64,000 bases of DNA. Source: JBBRQP01 sp038226175. GTDB lineage: Bacteria; Cyanobacteriota; Cyanobacteriia; Gloeobacterales; Anthocerotibacteraceae. Positions 33,500 through 41,000 of this stretch are shown here, piece after piece. A program made the position numbers and the translations under genes. The notes under the pieces are model-generated. The model was not told the origin of the DNA. It searched no databases and was given only the letters and a program-made list of their open reading frames with translations. The stretch lies in NCBI GenBank assembly GCA_038226175.1, contig JBBRQP010000007.1, forward strand, positions 1 through 64,000, in the 5' to 3' direction. The first letter of the stretch is position 1. Every line of letters starts with the position of its first letter.

Positions 33500-34774
33500 C
33501 TAGAGTGCGCCTGCTGCTGTACAGTCAAAGACCGTATTACTCAGATGAGCTGTGTAATTCATGCAAGTCAGCACGCCCGGTTGGTCAATGCCCTCTGGAT
33601 AATCCATGATCGTCACCGCACCATTACCCTGTTTGAAATACCAAAAAGCCGCAGGGTTCAGTCCTAATAACAGACAAAGAACGGCTTTATTGATCGCATC
33701 ATGAGCGACTACCACACTGGTTTTGCCGCTAGCTTGCCTCAAAATCTCATGCCATACCCGGCCTGTACGTTCCCAAATTTGTTGGAGATTTTCGCCTTCT
33801 GGCATCTGGACTGTTTCTGGGTGCTGTTCCCACATTGCTAACATCCCTGGGTAGCTCGCCTCAACCTCTGCCTGAAATTTTCCTTCCCAGGTGCCATGAG
33901 AAATTTCTTGGAGGTCATCCATGAGGATGAGTGGCAGCTGGGGATGATACCTAAGTAACGCCTTAGCCGTCTCTAGGGGGCGTTGCAGTGGACTGCTAAT
34001 CAGTTGGTCAATGGGCATAGCTTGTAGTAAGGTAGCTGTTTTTTGAGCCTGGTCTAGGCCTGTTGCATTGAGCGGTACATCAATTTGTCCCTGAAAACGT
34101 CCGGCATGGTTCCAATCGGTTTCGCCATGACGGATTAGCAAGATCCGGGTTGCGCCTTTACGTGCCGGAAAGCCCTGACCAAGATGGGCTGTTTGATTGA
34201 GAGATTCTAACTGTACCTGTCCGTTATCGGCAAAATTGAGGACACTAATACCCCCGTTACTTTGGACTAATGACCGATATTTTGCAGGCCCCATACCTAA
34301 AGCGGTCGCAAGAAGCGCTTGGTTAATCGCATTATGCGCCACAATCAACAAACAATGACCGGGGCTGGCCAAAATTTCCGTCCAGGCCGCTTGGGCTTGA
34401 GTCCATAGTTCACGCACCGGATAACGCCCATCTAGGACTAAATTTGCTGGATCATAACGATAGCTGAAGGCTAATTCTGGGAAACGAAGGGTCACCTCTT
34501 GTGCCGTCAAACCCTCAAAAGCGGGCATATCAATTTCATACAGCTGCTCTAGATTAGTCAACGGCTCTAAGCGGTGGTTCCAAATAGTGTGTGCAGTTTG
34601 TTGAGCGCGTTGCAACGGACTCACAAACCCTTGATCAAATTGCACTGACCCTAGTGCTACTTGGCAAGAGTTAGCCTGTTGTTGTCCGATTACAGTCAAT
34701 ACAGATTCGTCACAGCGACCCTGAATCCAGCCCTTTGTATTCCAGCTACTCTGTCCATGCCGAACTAAAACCAC
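33500..34774 (-). CDS. Histidine phosphatase with two tandem phosphoglycerate-mutase-like domains
   Basis: A 424-residue protein made of two copies of the histidine phosphatase fold. Each copy has the catalytic RHG motif: VRHGQSSWN at the start and IRHGETDWN near residue 215. Each also has a second conserved His (IVAHNAINQA; VVAHDAINKA) and a Glu region (YEIDMPAFEG; QEISHGTWEG). Such double-domain proteins are found in cyanobacteria as GpmB-like phosphatases; substrates include phosphoserine in the single-domain PspA/PspB-type enzymes (family knowledge). The substrate here is unknown. The start is GTG at 34774 with no strong ribosome binding site. Confidence 0.88.
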   Translation of the reverse strand: MVLVRHGQSSWNTKGWIQGRCDESVLTVIGQQQANSCQVALGSVQFDQGFVSPLQRAQQTAHTIWNHRLEPLTNLEQLYEIDMPAFEGLTAQEVTLRFPELAFSYRYDPANLVLDGRYPVRELWTQAQAAWTEILASPGHCLLIVAHNAINQALLATALGMGPAKYRSLVQSNGGISVLNFADNGQVQLESLNQTAHLGQGFPARKGATRILLIRHGETDWNHAGRFQGQIDVPLNATGLDQAQKTATLLQAMPIDQLISSPLQRPLETAKALLRYHPQLPLILMDDLQEISHGTWEGKFQAEVEASYPGMLAMWEQHPETVQMPEGENLQQIWERTGRVWHEILRQASGKTSVVVAHDAINKAVLCLLLGLNPAAFWYFKQGNGAVTIMDYPEGIDQPGVLTCMNYTAHLSNTVFDCTAAGAL

Positions 34775-34879
34775 ACGCTTAACCAGAGTCTTACTCCCAA
34801 TTCCCTAGTCATAATACCCTGATTTATTCGCTTACCCATCGCAACTAGTAGGATCAAGTGCGATTCAGGTTTTTGCAGG

Positions 34880-37426
34880 CTATTGAGCAAGCGTGGGTGA
34901 GTGGGTAGTTTTAGCTTCGAGCACTTCGAGACGACCTTTGAGTTCTTGATTAGTTTTTTGAACATCTTCGAGGGTTTCGCGGAGTTTTTTGATTTCTTCG
35001 CCTTGACTCACCGCAGCGCGCAGGTTTTCGATAGCTTCGAGTGCCACCCGTTCTACCCGACCATCAGGATCATTGTGAGCAATCTCCTGGAGTAGGGCTA
35101 GGGCTTCGGGAGACTTGAGGGCTTCGAGCGCGCTGATTGTGGCAAGGCGCGTTAAAAAGAAACTTTCTTTGGCAATTTCAGCCAAGCGCGCCAAGACTTT
35201 ACGGTCTTTTTGACCTTCGCCCCAGCGGCCTAGCGCGCGAATAGCACCCAGACGTAGGGGTTGGGGAACACCGAGTTCTGTCTGCTCAATTAGTAAATCC
35301 CGCACTTCGGAAGTATCTTTGAAGTTGGCTAAACCATCTAGTACTGCAATGCGTACAGTTTCATTGCACGAATCACGACGACGTAGAGTTTTACGCAACG
35401 GTCTAAATGCTTCAGAGTGCTTAGTTTTACCAAGAGTACGCGCCGCAGCTCCAGAGACAAAATAACTTTCATGCTTGAGATAAGGTAGCACCGCCTCGAC
35501 GGTGGCTAGGCTAGGGTCTTCGCCTAGAGCATTAATGACAGCCTTGAGCACGTTGAGCGACTCAATCGGGTGTTCGACTGATATCAGCATTTGGCGTAAT
35601 GCACTAAAGGCATATTCGCGCTTGGCTTTGCCCAATGCCGCAGCCACCTCAGACCGTACCCCCCAAAATACACTGCCATCTTGCAAAATTTCGCGCAGAC
35701 TCTCCACCACATTAGGGTTTGCTTTTTTGGCTAAGGCTTGTATGGCCATAACCCGTCCCATTACCGTAGGGTCATGGCGTAACTGGGCCTTGAGGTCTTC
35801 GACAGCAACTTCGAGTTCCACGGTTTTTAGGATGTGGTAACTCGGATCAAACGCAAAATAAAGTGGCTTTTTTGTTAACGGAAAACAAAAAGTCTGAGTT
35901 TTTTGGTGTAAATGTAAGAGAAACGTTTGCGATCCATGATCAGCGTACCCAAACACAATAGGAACCTTCAGATCAAACAAAACAGTTAGGTCATTGACAG
36001 TTTGGGTTTGCTCTACGGTAACTTGCGCATAGTTACCCATTTCATCCCAGGCATAACCTACCTTAAAATCGGGATGTCCACCTTTGAAGACGTACTGCTC
36101 GAATAAGGGCAAGAAATTACGGCCTGTGGTTTTTTCGATAGCCCGCAATAGATCAATGGTTTCGACGGTTTGATGACGATTATCCTCAAGAAAAGTTTTT
36201 ATTGAGGCAAAAAATAGTTTCTCACCCAAATAATAACGAAGCATGTGATAGACTGTAGCGCCTTTTTGATAAAGATGACGGTCATACAGTTCGATTGCTT
36301 CTTTATAGATATTGGTAACAATAGGACGTCGGTAGCGGTCACTATCTTCACTAAAATAGGACTGGGTATCCTGATAACGAAAATAGTCGCCATCTTCTGC
36401 GCCATATTCATGTTCGCGCCACAAAACCTCAAAATAACTAGCAGCACCTTCTTTAATCCAAGCATGACTCCAGTGTTTAATCACCACTAGATCACCAAAC
36501 CATTGATGAATCAATTCATGAGAGACCAAGTCTTCACTCCAGCGATATTCCTTGCCAGCTATTTCATCTAGTAAACAGCGATCGGTGAGCAGCGTACAAG
36601 AAGTGTTTTCCATACCTCCAAAAATGAAATCATCCACACAGACCTGTGCATAGCGGGGAAAAGGGTAGCGCACCCCAAAAGCTTCTGAGAAAAAAGCCAC
36701 CATACGCGGTGTTTTACCCAAAGTGCGTTGCGCTTCTTCTTCACGTCCTGGTGTCACATAATAAGGTGTGGCAATGCCATCCCAGCCGTCATCAATCTGT
36801 GTAAATTCACCAACAGCCAGTGTCATCAAATAAGTCGGATGAACCTGCTCTTGTCGCCAATGGAAAATACGATAGCTTTCTAACTCTTGTTCTTCAACAA
36901 GTACACCATTAGAAATAGCACGATAGGGTTTGGGAATAGTAATCCGGATTTCTGAAGTTGCTAACTGACCGGGATAATCAAAACATGGAAACCAAAACCG
37001 AGAGTCTTCATCTTCACCCTGCGTCCAAACTTGTACTGGTTTGTGAGGATAGTGTTCATCTGGTTTGATAAAATAAATACCGCGCTGAGGCTTTTCTACC
37101 TGATAATCAATGCCAATCTCTAAGGTCTGACCTGCTGTGATACCTGATGGTAACTGTAGCTGTATTTGGTTGCCGTTATACTGAAAAGATAGCGGCTCAC
37201 ACCCGAGATAAACCGCTTTGATCATGAGGGCAACGGCATCTAAGGTCAAGGTGAGTAACCCATCAACCAGACAAGTTAAATGAATCGTGCATCTTCCTGT
37301 TAGGCGCTCAGCGGCAATATCTAAGGTCAAAGTAAGGGCAATATGATGGACTAGACCGGGCTTGTCCGGATTGTACTGCGGTTTAGAACCAGGCAATGCA
37401 AAAGATTTGTAAGGAGAAACATCCAT
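34880..37426 (-). CDS. M1 family aminopeptidase with C-terminal HEAT repeats and coiled coil
   Basis: An 848-residue metallopeptidase. The N-terminal beta domain is followed by the exopeptidase signature GGMEN (270-274), the zinc site HELIH (303-307), and a third zinc ligand Glu326 in WIKEGAASYFE. Most relatives have Asn before this Glu-Gly; here it is Lys. After the catalytic part (to about 560) come HEAT-like repeats (ALGKAKREYAFSALRQML; AARTLGKTKHSEAFRPLRKTL; AIRALGRWGEG), ending with a coiled coil (EEIKKLRETLEDVQKTNQEL). It should trim peptides in the cytoplasm; no signal peptide is seen. The HEAT tail suggests partner binding. Confidence 0.93.
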   Translation of the reverse strand: MDVSPYKSFALPGSKPQYNPDKPGLVHHIALTLTLDIAAERLTGRCTIHLTCLVDGLLTLTLDAVALMIKAVYLGCEPLSFQYNGNQIQLQLPSGITAGQTLEIGIDYQVEKPQRGIYFIKPDEHYPHKPVQVWTQGEDEDSRFWFPCFDYPGQLATSEIRITIPKPYRAISNGVLVEEQELESYRIFHWRQEQVHPTYLMTLAVGEFTQIDDGWDGIATPYYVTPGREEEAQRTLGKTPRMVAFFSEAFGVRYPFPRYAQVCVDDFIFGGMENTSCTLLTDRCLLDEIAGKEYRWSEDLVSHELIHQWFGDLVVIKHWSHAWIKEGAASYFEVLWREHEYGAEDGDYFRYQDTQSYFSEDSDRYRRPIVTNIYKEAIELYDRHLYQKGATVYHMLRYYLGEKLFFASIKTFLEDNRHQTVETIDLLRAIEKTTGRNFLPLFEQYVFKGGHPDFKVGYAWDEMGNYAQVTVEQTQTVNDLTVLFDLKVPIVFGYADHGSQTFLLHLHQKTQTFCFPLTKKPLYFAFDPSYHILKTVELEVAVEDLKAQLRHDPTVMGRVMAIQALAKKANPNVVESLREILQDGSVFWGVRSEVAAALGKAKREYAFSALRQMLISVEHPIESLNVLKAVINALGEDPSLATVEAVLPYLKHESYFVSGAAARTLGKTKHSEAFRPLRKTLRRRDSCNETVRIAVLDGLANFKDTSEVRDLLIEQTELGVPQPLRLGAIRALGRWGEGQKDRKVLARLAEIAKESFFLTRLATISALEALKSPEALALLQEIAHNDPDGRVERVALEAIENLRAAVSQGEEIKKLRETLEDVQKTNQELKGRLEVLEAKTTHSPTLAQ

Positions 37427-37565
37427 GAGGATAACGGCCTTGAGCGTGACCCACGTATTTTAACAACTATAAAGACGTTTTAGGCATGTGCGTGGCACAT
37501 AAAAACTTTATGTTGCTGACGATCTACCGAACTAGTGGAACAGGTTCAGAAGTAAATTGTTTTGC

Positions 37566-37597
37566 GATCCAAAAGTAGCTTAAACAACTTTTGGATC
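37566..37597 (-). terminator. Hairpin after rplU
   Basis: A perfect 10-bp inverted repeat (37566-37575 with 37588-37597) lies just past the rplU stop. The stem contains A and T runs, but no long T tail follows, so the terminator is likely weak or a stabiliser. Confidence 0.55.
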
Positions 37598-37611
37598 ACC
37601 TGAAATACGAG

Positions 37612-37977
37612 TTATGACTCTGTCGCTACTAAAGGTACGCCGAGTGCCACGCCATTAACTTCGATCGCTTCAACTAATAGACGTGTAAATTGTTGACGGT
37701 GACCTTTTTTGCGGCGATAGTTCTTTTTGGGACGCATTTTGTAGATCAAGATTTTTTTGGCTTTGCCATGTTGCAGAACCTTAGTCTGTACTATTGCCCC
37801 CTCAATGTAGGGCTGTCCAATCAATAGCTCGATCTCTTCACCATCGGGAGCAATCAATAAGACTTGATCAATAGAGACGATACTCTCTTCATCCGCATCA
37901 ATTTTCTCAAAATCATAAAAGCGACCGGGCTCAACCCGGTATTGTTTGCCACCATTGGCAATAATTGCGTAAACCAT
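37612..37977 (-). CDS. rplU: 50S ribosomal protein L21
   Basis: A 121-residue L21: starts MVYAIIANGGKQYRVEPG and has the conserved basic KMRPKKNYRRKKGHRQ at about 80-95, needed for rRNA contact. In many bacteria, including cyanobacteria, rpmA (L27) follows directly; here the next gene downstream is the M1 aminopeptidase, so rpmA is elsewhere. The gene has a clear promoter and a leader that can fold into a hairpin. Confidence 0.97.
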   Translation of the reverse strand: MVYAIIANGGKQYRVEPGRFYDFEKIDADEESIVSIDQVLLIAPDGEEIELLIGQPYIEGAIVQTKVLQHGKAKKILIYKMRPKKNYRRKKGHRQQFTRLLVEAIEVNGVALGVPLVATES

Positions 37978-37999
37978 GGGATTTTTCTCTTTCGCCGTG

Positions 38000-38030
38000 C
38001 AGGTTCGGACTAACTCCGATTATCAACCTG
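38000..38030 (-). promoter_or_regulatory. Hairpin in the rplU mRNA leader
   Basis: On the transcript (minus strand) a stem forms from 38025-38030 with 38000-38005 and from 38015-38018 with 38006-38009, with a 6-nt bulge (38019-38024) and a 5-nt loop. It lies 22 nt before the start codon. Ribosomal protein leaders often bind the protein to control translation; L21 leaders are known in other bacteria. Autoregulation here is an inference. Confidence 0.5.
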
Positions 38031-38056
38031 TTCCGTGCGCTAAACAACAGCCTTTT

Positions 38057-38086
38057 ACTATAGCATCTCAAGAGAACTGCTATCAA
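38057..38086 (-). promoter_or_regulatory. Sigma-70 promoter of rplU
   Basis: On the minus strand TTGATA (38081-38086) and TATAGT (38057-38062) are separated by 18 nt. The transcript would begin near 38050 and carry a leader of about 70 nt with the hairpin. Confidence 0.65.
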
Positions 38087-38095
38087 GCAGATAGA

Positions 38096-39595
38096 TTATC
38101 TTAAGCTGCGCTCCAACAGCTGCACGGCATTGCGTGCCGAATAGCTAACCCCCGCTGTGCCCTCTCCGGGGTAGGTACTATCTCCCACTAGCCAGACATT
38201 GGCAATCGGTGTGTGATTGGAGAGCGATAAGGGTCCGAAATTCCAAGGCCGCTGGGCGACACCCCCCACCATTCCTAGATGGCGTCCCGTAAAATGCTGC
38301 CAAGTGCGTGGTGTCGCCGCTTCGATATGTTGGATATAGTCGCGCAGATTAGGAAAATACTGGGCTAAGTGTTGAAGCGCCGTCTCAGTATAAGTTGCTT
38401 TTAGGGCTGCATAGTCCGTATTTTCGTACCACCAAGGGGCTGTTTCCGTAAAAGTAGAGGCAATAATCGTGGCTTTACCCGCTGGTGCGCGTCCATCGCC
38501 AGCACGCGAAACCGAGACAAACAGAGAATTATTTTCACCTAAAGCACCGTTAGCATCATACAGAAACTGTAAATGGGGCGGACAATCCGCAGGCAGACAA
38601 GCCGCGTCAACGCCTAGATATAAAATAAAAGCCCCGGATGCACTAGGTAGCTTCTCAATCCGGCGACTGTAATCATTGTTGAGGGCAAGTAGATTAACTA
38701 AGTCCCAGCAGGTGACATTAGCGATAACTTGTTCACAGGGGACTTCCCAGCGTTTTTGATTGCGCAAATTCATCACAGAGACCGTATGAGCACGGTCTTG
38801 TTTGAGCACAATACGTTCGGCGCGCTGTCGTGTAATGAGGCGGCCTCCATGGTTAACGATAGCTTGGTGCAAGCGTGTGCTCAAAACTTGCATACTGCCC
38901 TGGAGATGATAAAGTCCCTGAGGCTCAGTCGAAAGCCCCAAGGCCACGGCTGCGTAGAGCATAGCCGTCTCATCGGCATCAACTTGTGAATAAAGCTTGA
39001 GCTGCAAATCTAGAAACTGCTTGAGGCGGGTATGATGACCTAGCTTGAGCCGTCGCAGTACGCCACCGACAGTCTGTAGCGTATAGGGCACTGTCAGTAA
39101 GGTTTGGGGACGCAGTTTGGTGACGATTTCTAAGACATCACGAGGGCTATGCAAGGGTAAAATCGGGTCACGCTGATTAAATTCCCAGCACAGACGAAAT
39201 AATTGATCAAGTTTTGCCCAAAACCTTTCTGTCCCCGGAAATTGCGCCAGACGCTCGGCCTGCCAACGTTGGGGGTCACGCCACACGGAGATCGGCTGGT
39301 TTTCTCCCGGCAAAAATACCGCACAGGCTGGGTCACAAGGCGTTGCCTCGGGCAGCTCTAGCTCCAGCTGTGCAAAGATTTGGGCATGAATACCTCCCGG
39401 CTCTAGGCCTGCAACTTGGGTGGCACCGACATCAAAGGTAAAGCCGCGCCGCTTGAACGTCGAGGCACAGCCACCGGGAATAAAGGCTTGTTCCAAGACT
39501 AAGACCCGACAACCACGTTTAGCCAGCAGTGCCGCTGCTGTCAATCCCCCGATGCCCCCGCCAATCACAACGATATTTTGTTCAGGTTTTGCCAT
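38096..39595 (-). CDS. crtD: FAD-dependent carotenoid desaturase/isomerase family, CrtD-like
   Basis: A 499-residue flavoprotein. The dinucleotide-binding motif is VVIGGGIGGLTAAALLAKRG, followed by EQAFIPGGCASTF. The C-terminus has the FAD-binding signature LVGDSTYPGEGTAGVSYSA, preceded by GMVGGVAQRPWNFGP. This family includes phytoene desaturase CrtI, isomerase CrtH and the cyanobacterial C-3',4' desaturase CrtD, used for myxol-type carotenoids. Its length (about 500) and C-terminal wording best fit CrtD, but CrtH-type activity cannot be excluded. A TAA-rich gap separates it from two unknown genes upstream on the same strand. Confidence 0.7.
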   Translation of the reverse strand: MAKPEQNIVVIGGGIGGLTAAALLAKRGCRVLVLEQAFIPGGCASTFKRRGFTFDVGATQVAGLEPGGIHAQIFAQLELELPEATPCDPACAVFLPGENQPISVWRDPQRWQAERLAQFPGTERFWAKLDQLFRLCWEFNQRDPILPLHSPRDVLEIVTKLRPQTLLTVPYTLQTVGGVLRRLKLGHHTRLKQFLDLQLKLYSQVDADETAMLYAAVALGLSTEPQGLYHLQGSMQVLSTRLHQAIVNHGGRLITRQRAERIVLKQDRAHTVSVMNLRNQKRWEVPCEQVIANVTCWDLVNLLALNNDYSRRIEKLPSASGAFILYLGVDAACLPADCPPHLQFLYDANGALGENNSLFVSVSRAGDGRAPAGKATIIASTFTETAPWWYENTDYAALKATYTETALQHLAQYFPNLRDYIQHIEAATPRTWQHFTGRHLGMVGGVAQRPWNFGPLSLSNHTPIANVWLVGDSTYPGEGTAGVSYSARNAVQLLERSLR

Positions 39596-39626
39596 AGCCT
39601 TTCTATGATAAACCGCTCTCTTGCAC

Positions 39627-40250
39627 TCATAGCATTACGCCTAAATCTGCAAAAGGATGCTGAGTACCAGCTGCACTAATCGATGGCGGATAGACCCAGC
39701 AGCCAATCCAATCGGGATACCAGATCACCCCGGGCCACAATAGCACCTCTTTGGGATCAAATTCTCCCAGTCTTACCGCCGCCATGCGCCAAGTTTGTAC
39801 CTCAACCAAAGGCCAATCCTGTTGACATAACAAATGCGCATAATAAAGGTCGGGTTTTTGGGTCAGTGTCGAGACCAGCGCCGCTGCAGCAGGCATTGCA
39901 GTTAAGCCTGTGCAGTAAACCTGTCCGGCCTGTGCCACAAACGTCACCAAATAAACCCCAGTCCGCACCTGATTTCGCAGAGCTGCGTAGGCAAAGTTAT
40001 ACAAAACTTGGCGTTGCTCATCACTTAGATCCCAAGGCTGAATATAAAAAACGCCGCACTGGGCAATACACTCGCCGTATAGAGGCCCGTGCAAGGTCCA
40101 AATAACCGGCAGATAGAGCGTGTCTACTTGAGTATCAGGCCAAGCAAGGGTCAACAGCTGAGGCGCAAGAGTTGGTAAGATATCTGGCAGTGATGGCGCG
40201 ACTCCCAAGTGTTGACCTAGAGTTTGCCAGTACGTAAGGGCTGGACTCAA
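39627..40250 (-). CDS. Unknown protein, 207 residues
   Basis: A soluble protein rich in Trp, Leu and Pro, with motifs such as YLPVIWTLHGPLYGE, FYIQPWDLSDEQRQVLYNFAY and LWPGVIWYPDWIGCWVYPPS. No signal peptide or membrane helix. Not recognised. The start overlaps the stop of the preceding coiled-coil gene (ATGA), so they are co-translated and probably act together. Alternating Trp/Pro near the end may be a binding surface (inference only). Confidence 0.6.
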   Translation of the reverse strand: MSPALTYWQTLGQHLGVAPSLPDILPTLAPQLLTLAWPDTQVDTLYLPVIWTLHGPLYGECIAQCGVFYIQPWDLSDEQRQVLYNFAYAALRNQVRTGVYLVTFVAQAGQVYCTGLTAMPAAAALVSTLTQKPDLYYAHLLCQQDWPLVEVQTWRMAAVRLGEFDPKEVLLWPGVIWYPDWIGCWVYPPSISAAGTQHPFADLGVML

Positions 40251-40693
40251 GCGGGTGACTCCTCTTGTGCTTGGCTTGTAAGCCAGGGTTGGACGGTATC
40301 GGCTTCGACAAAGTGGTCTTTAAAATGTTGGATATGGTGGCTGAGCTCTTGATTTTCAGCTCTCAGATCGCCTAGCTGTTGTTTGAGAGGCAAGATGCGT
40401 TCGGCAAATTTACGCTGATAAAGATGGGGCAAATCCCGTAAGTACTGTTGCAGTTTGAGGTTATCTTGCCCCAGGCTATGCGGTTCGCGGGTACTGAGAT
40501 CATGGGTGCTTGGCACAAGAGCTTTATTTTCGGCAGCGATGAGCAGACATTGTTGTAGTGACCGATTGAGCTGATTAAGGCGCACTAGTTCGAGGGCAAG
40601 TTCTGGAATTACCTGATCGCGCTCGGCTAATTTTTGCTGCAGTATGGCAATTGATTCTTCGACCATGGGTGATCCCGTTAGCTCTGGGGTCAT
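40247..40693 (-). CDS. Unknown coiled-coil protein, 148 residues
   Basis: A helical protein with two coiled-coil stretches (ESIAILQQKLAERDQVIPELALEL at about 14-37, cut into heptads; LKQQLGDLRAENQELSHHIQHF at about 103-124). No membrane segment, no signal. The start ATG at 40693 has GAGAG 7 nt upstream; a second ATG at 40666 is possible. First gene of a two-gene unit with the next protein. Confidence 0.6.
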   Translation of the reverse strand: MTPELTGSPMVEESIAILQQKLAERDQVIPELALELVRLNQLNRSLQQCLLIAAENKALVPSTHDLSTREPHSLGQDNLKLQQYLRDLPHLYQRKFAERILPLKQQLGDLRAENQELSHHIQHFKDHFVEADTVQPWLTSQAQEESPA

Positions 40694-41000
40694 GATATCA
40701 CTCTCAAAACCGTCGTTTGTAACCGCTTCTAGTCTTGATGTTCAAAGTCTACGCAGAGCATGAATTGAATAAAACACGAATAAAAATTAATTCTCAGGGG
40801 CAAAGATACGCTATCAAGGGTTAGTACTCCCGCCCAGTATAGGATCTGAGCTATAGTGATCCCTCGCTCAAATGGTAATTTATGCTACGCAACTCTATTC
40901 CAGTCAGGGAGCGAGAGAGAGGGGTGTTGGGGGGGATGAAGCGAACGGCAAAGTTATGTTAACGTAGGGTTATCTCCAAACTCACAAGGGGAACGGCCAC
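40694..41000. other. Intergenic region between the coiled-coil gene and clpC
   Basis: About 307 nt without a gene. It contains the divergent promoters; TTGAAT (40765) with TAATTC 17 nt on is a weak candidate on the plus strand. A 7-bp inverted repeat (CTCGCTC with GAGCGAG) and a G-rich run (near 40930) are visible. No CIRCE element or heat-shock operator is seen. Confidence 0.45.

Noticed and set aside
40694..41000. Heat-shock operator (CIRCE) before clpC
   Set aside because: The TTAGCACTC-N9-GAGTGCTAA sequence is absent.
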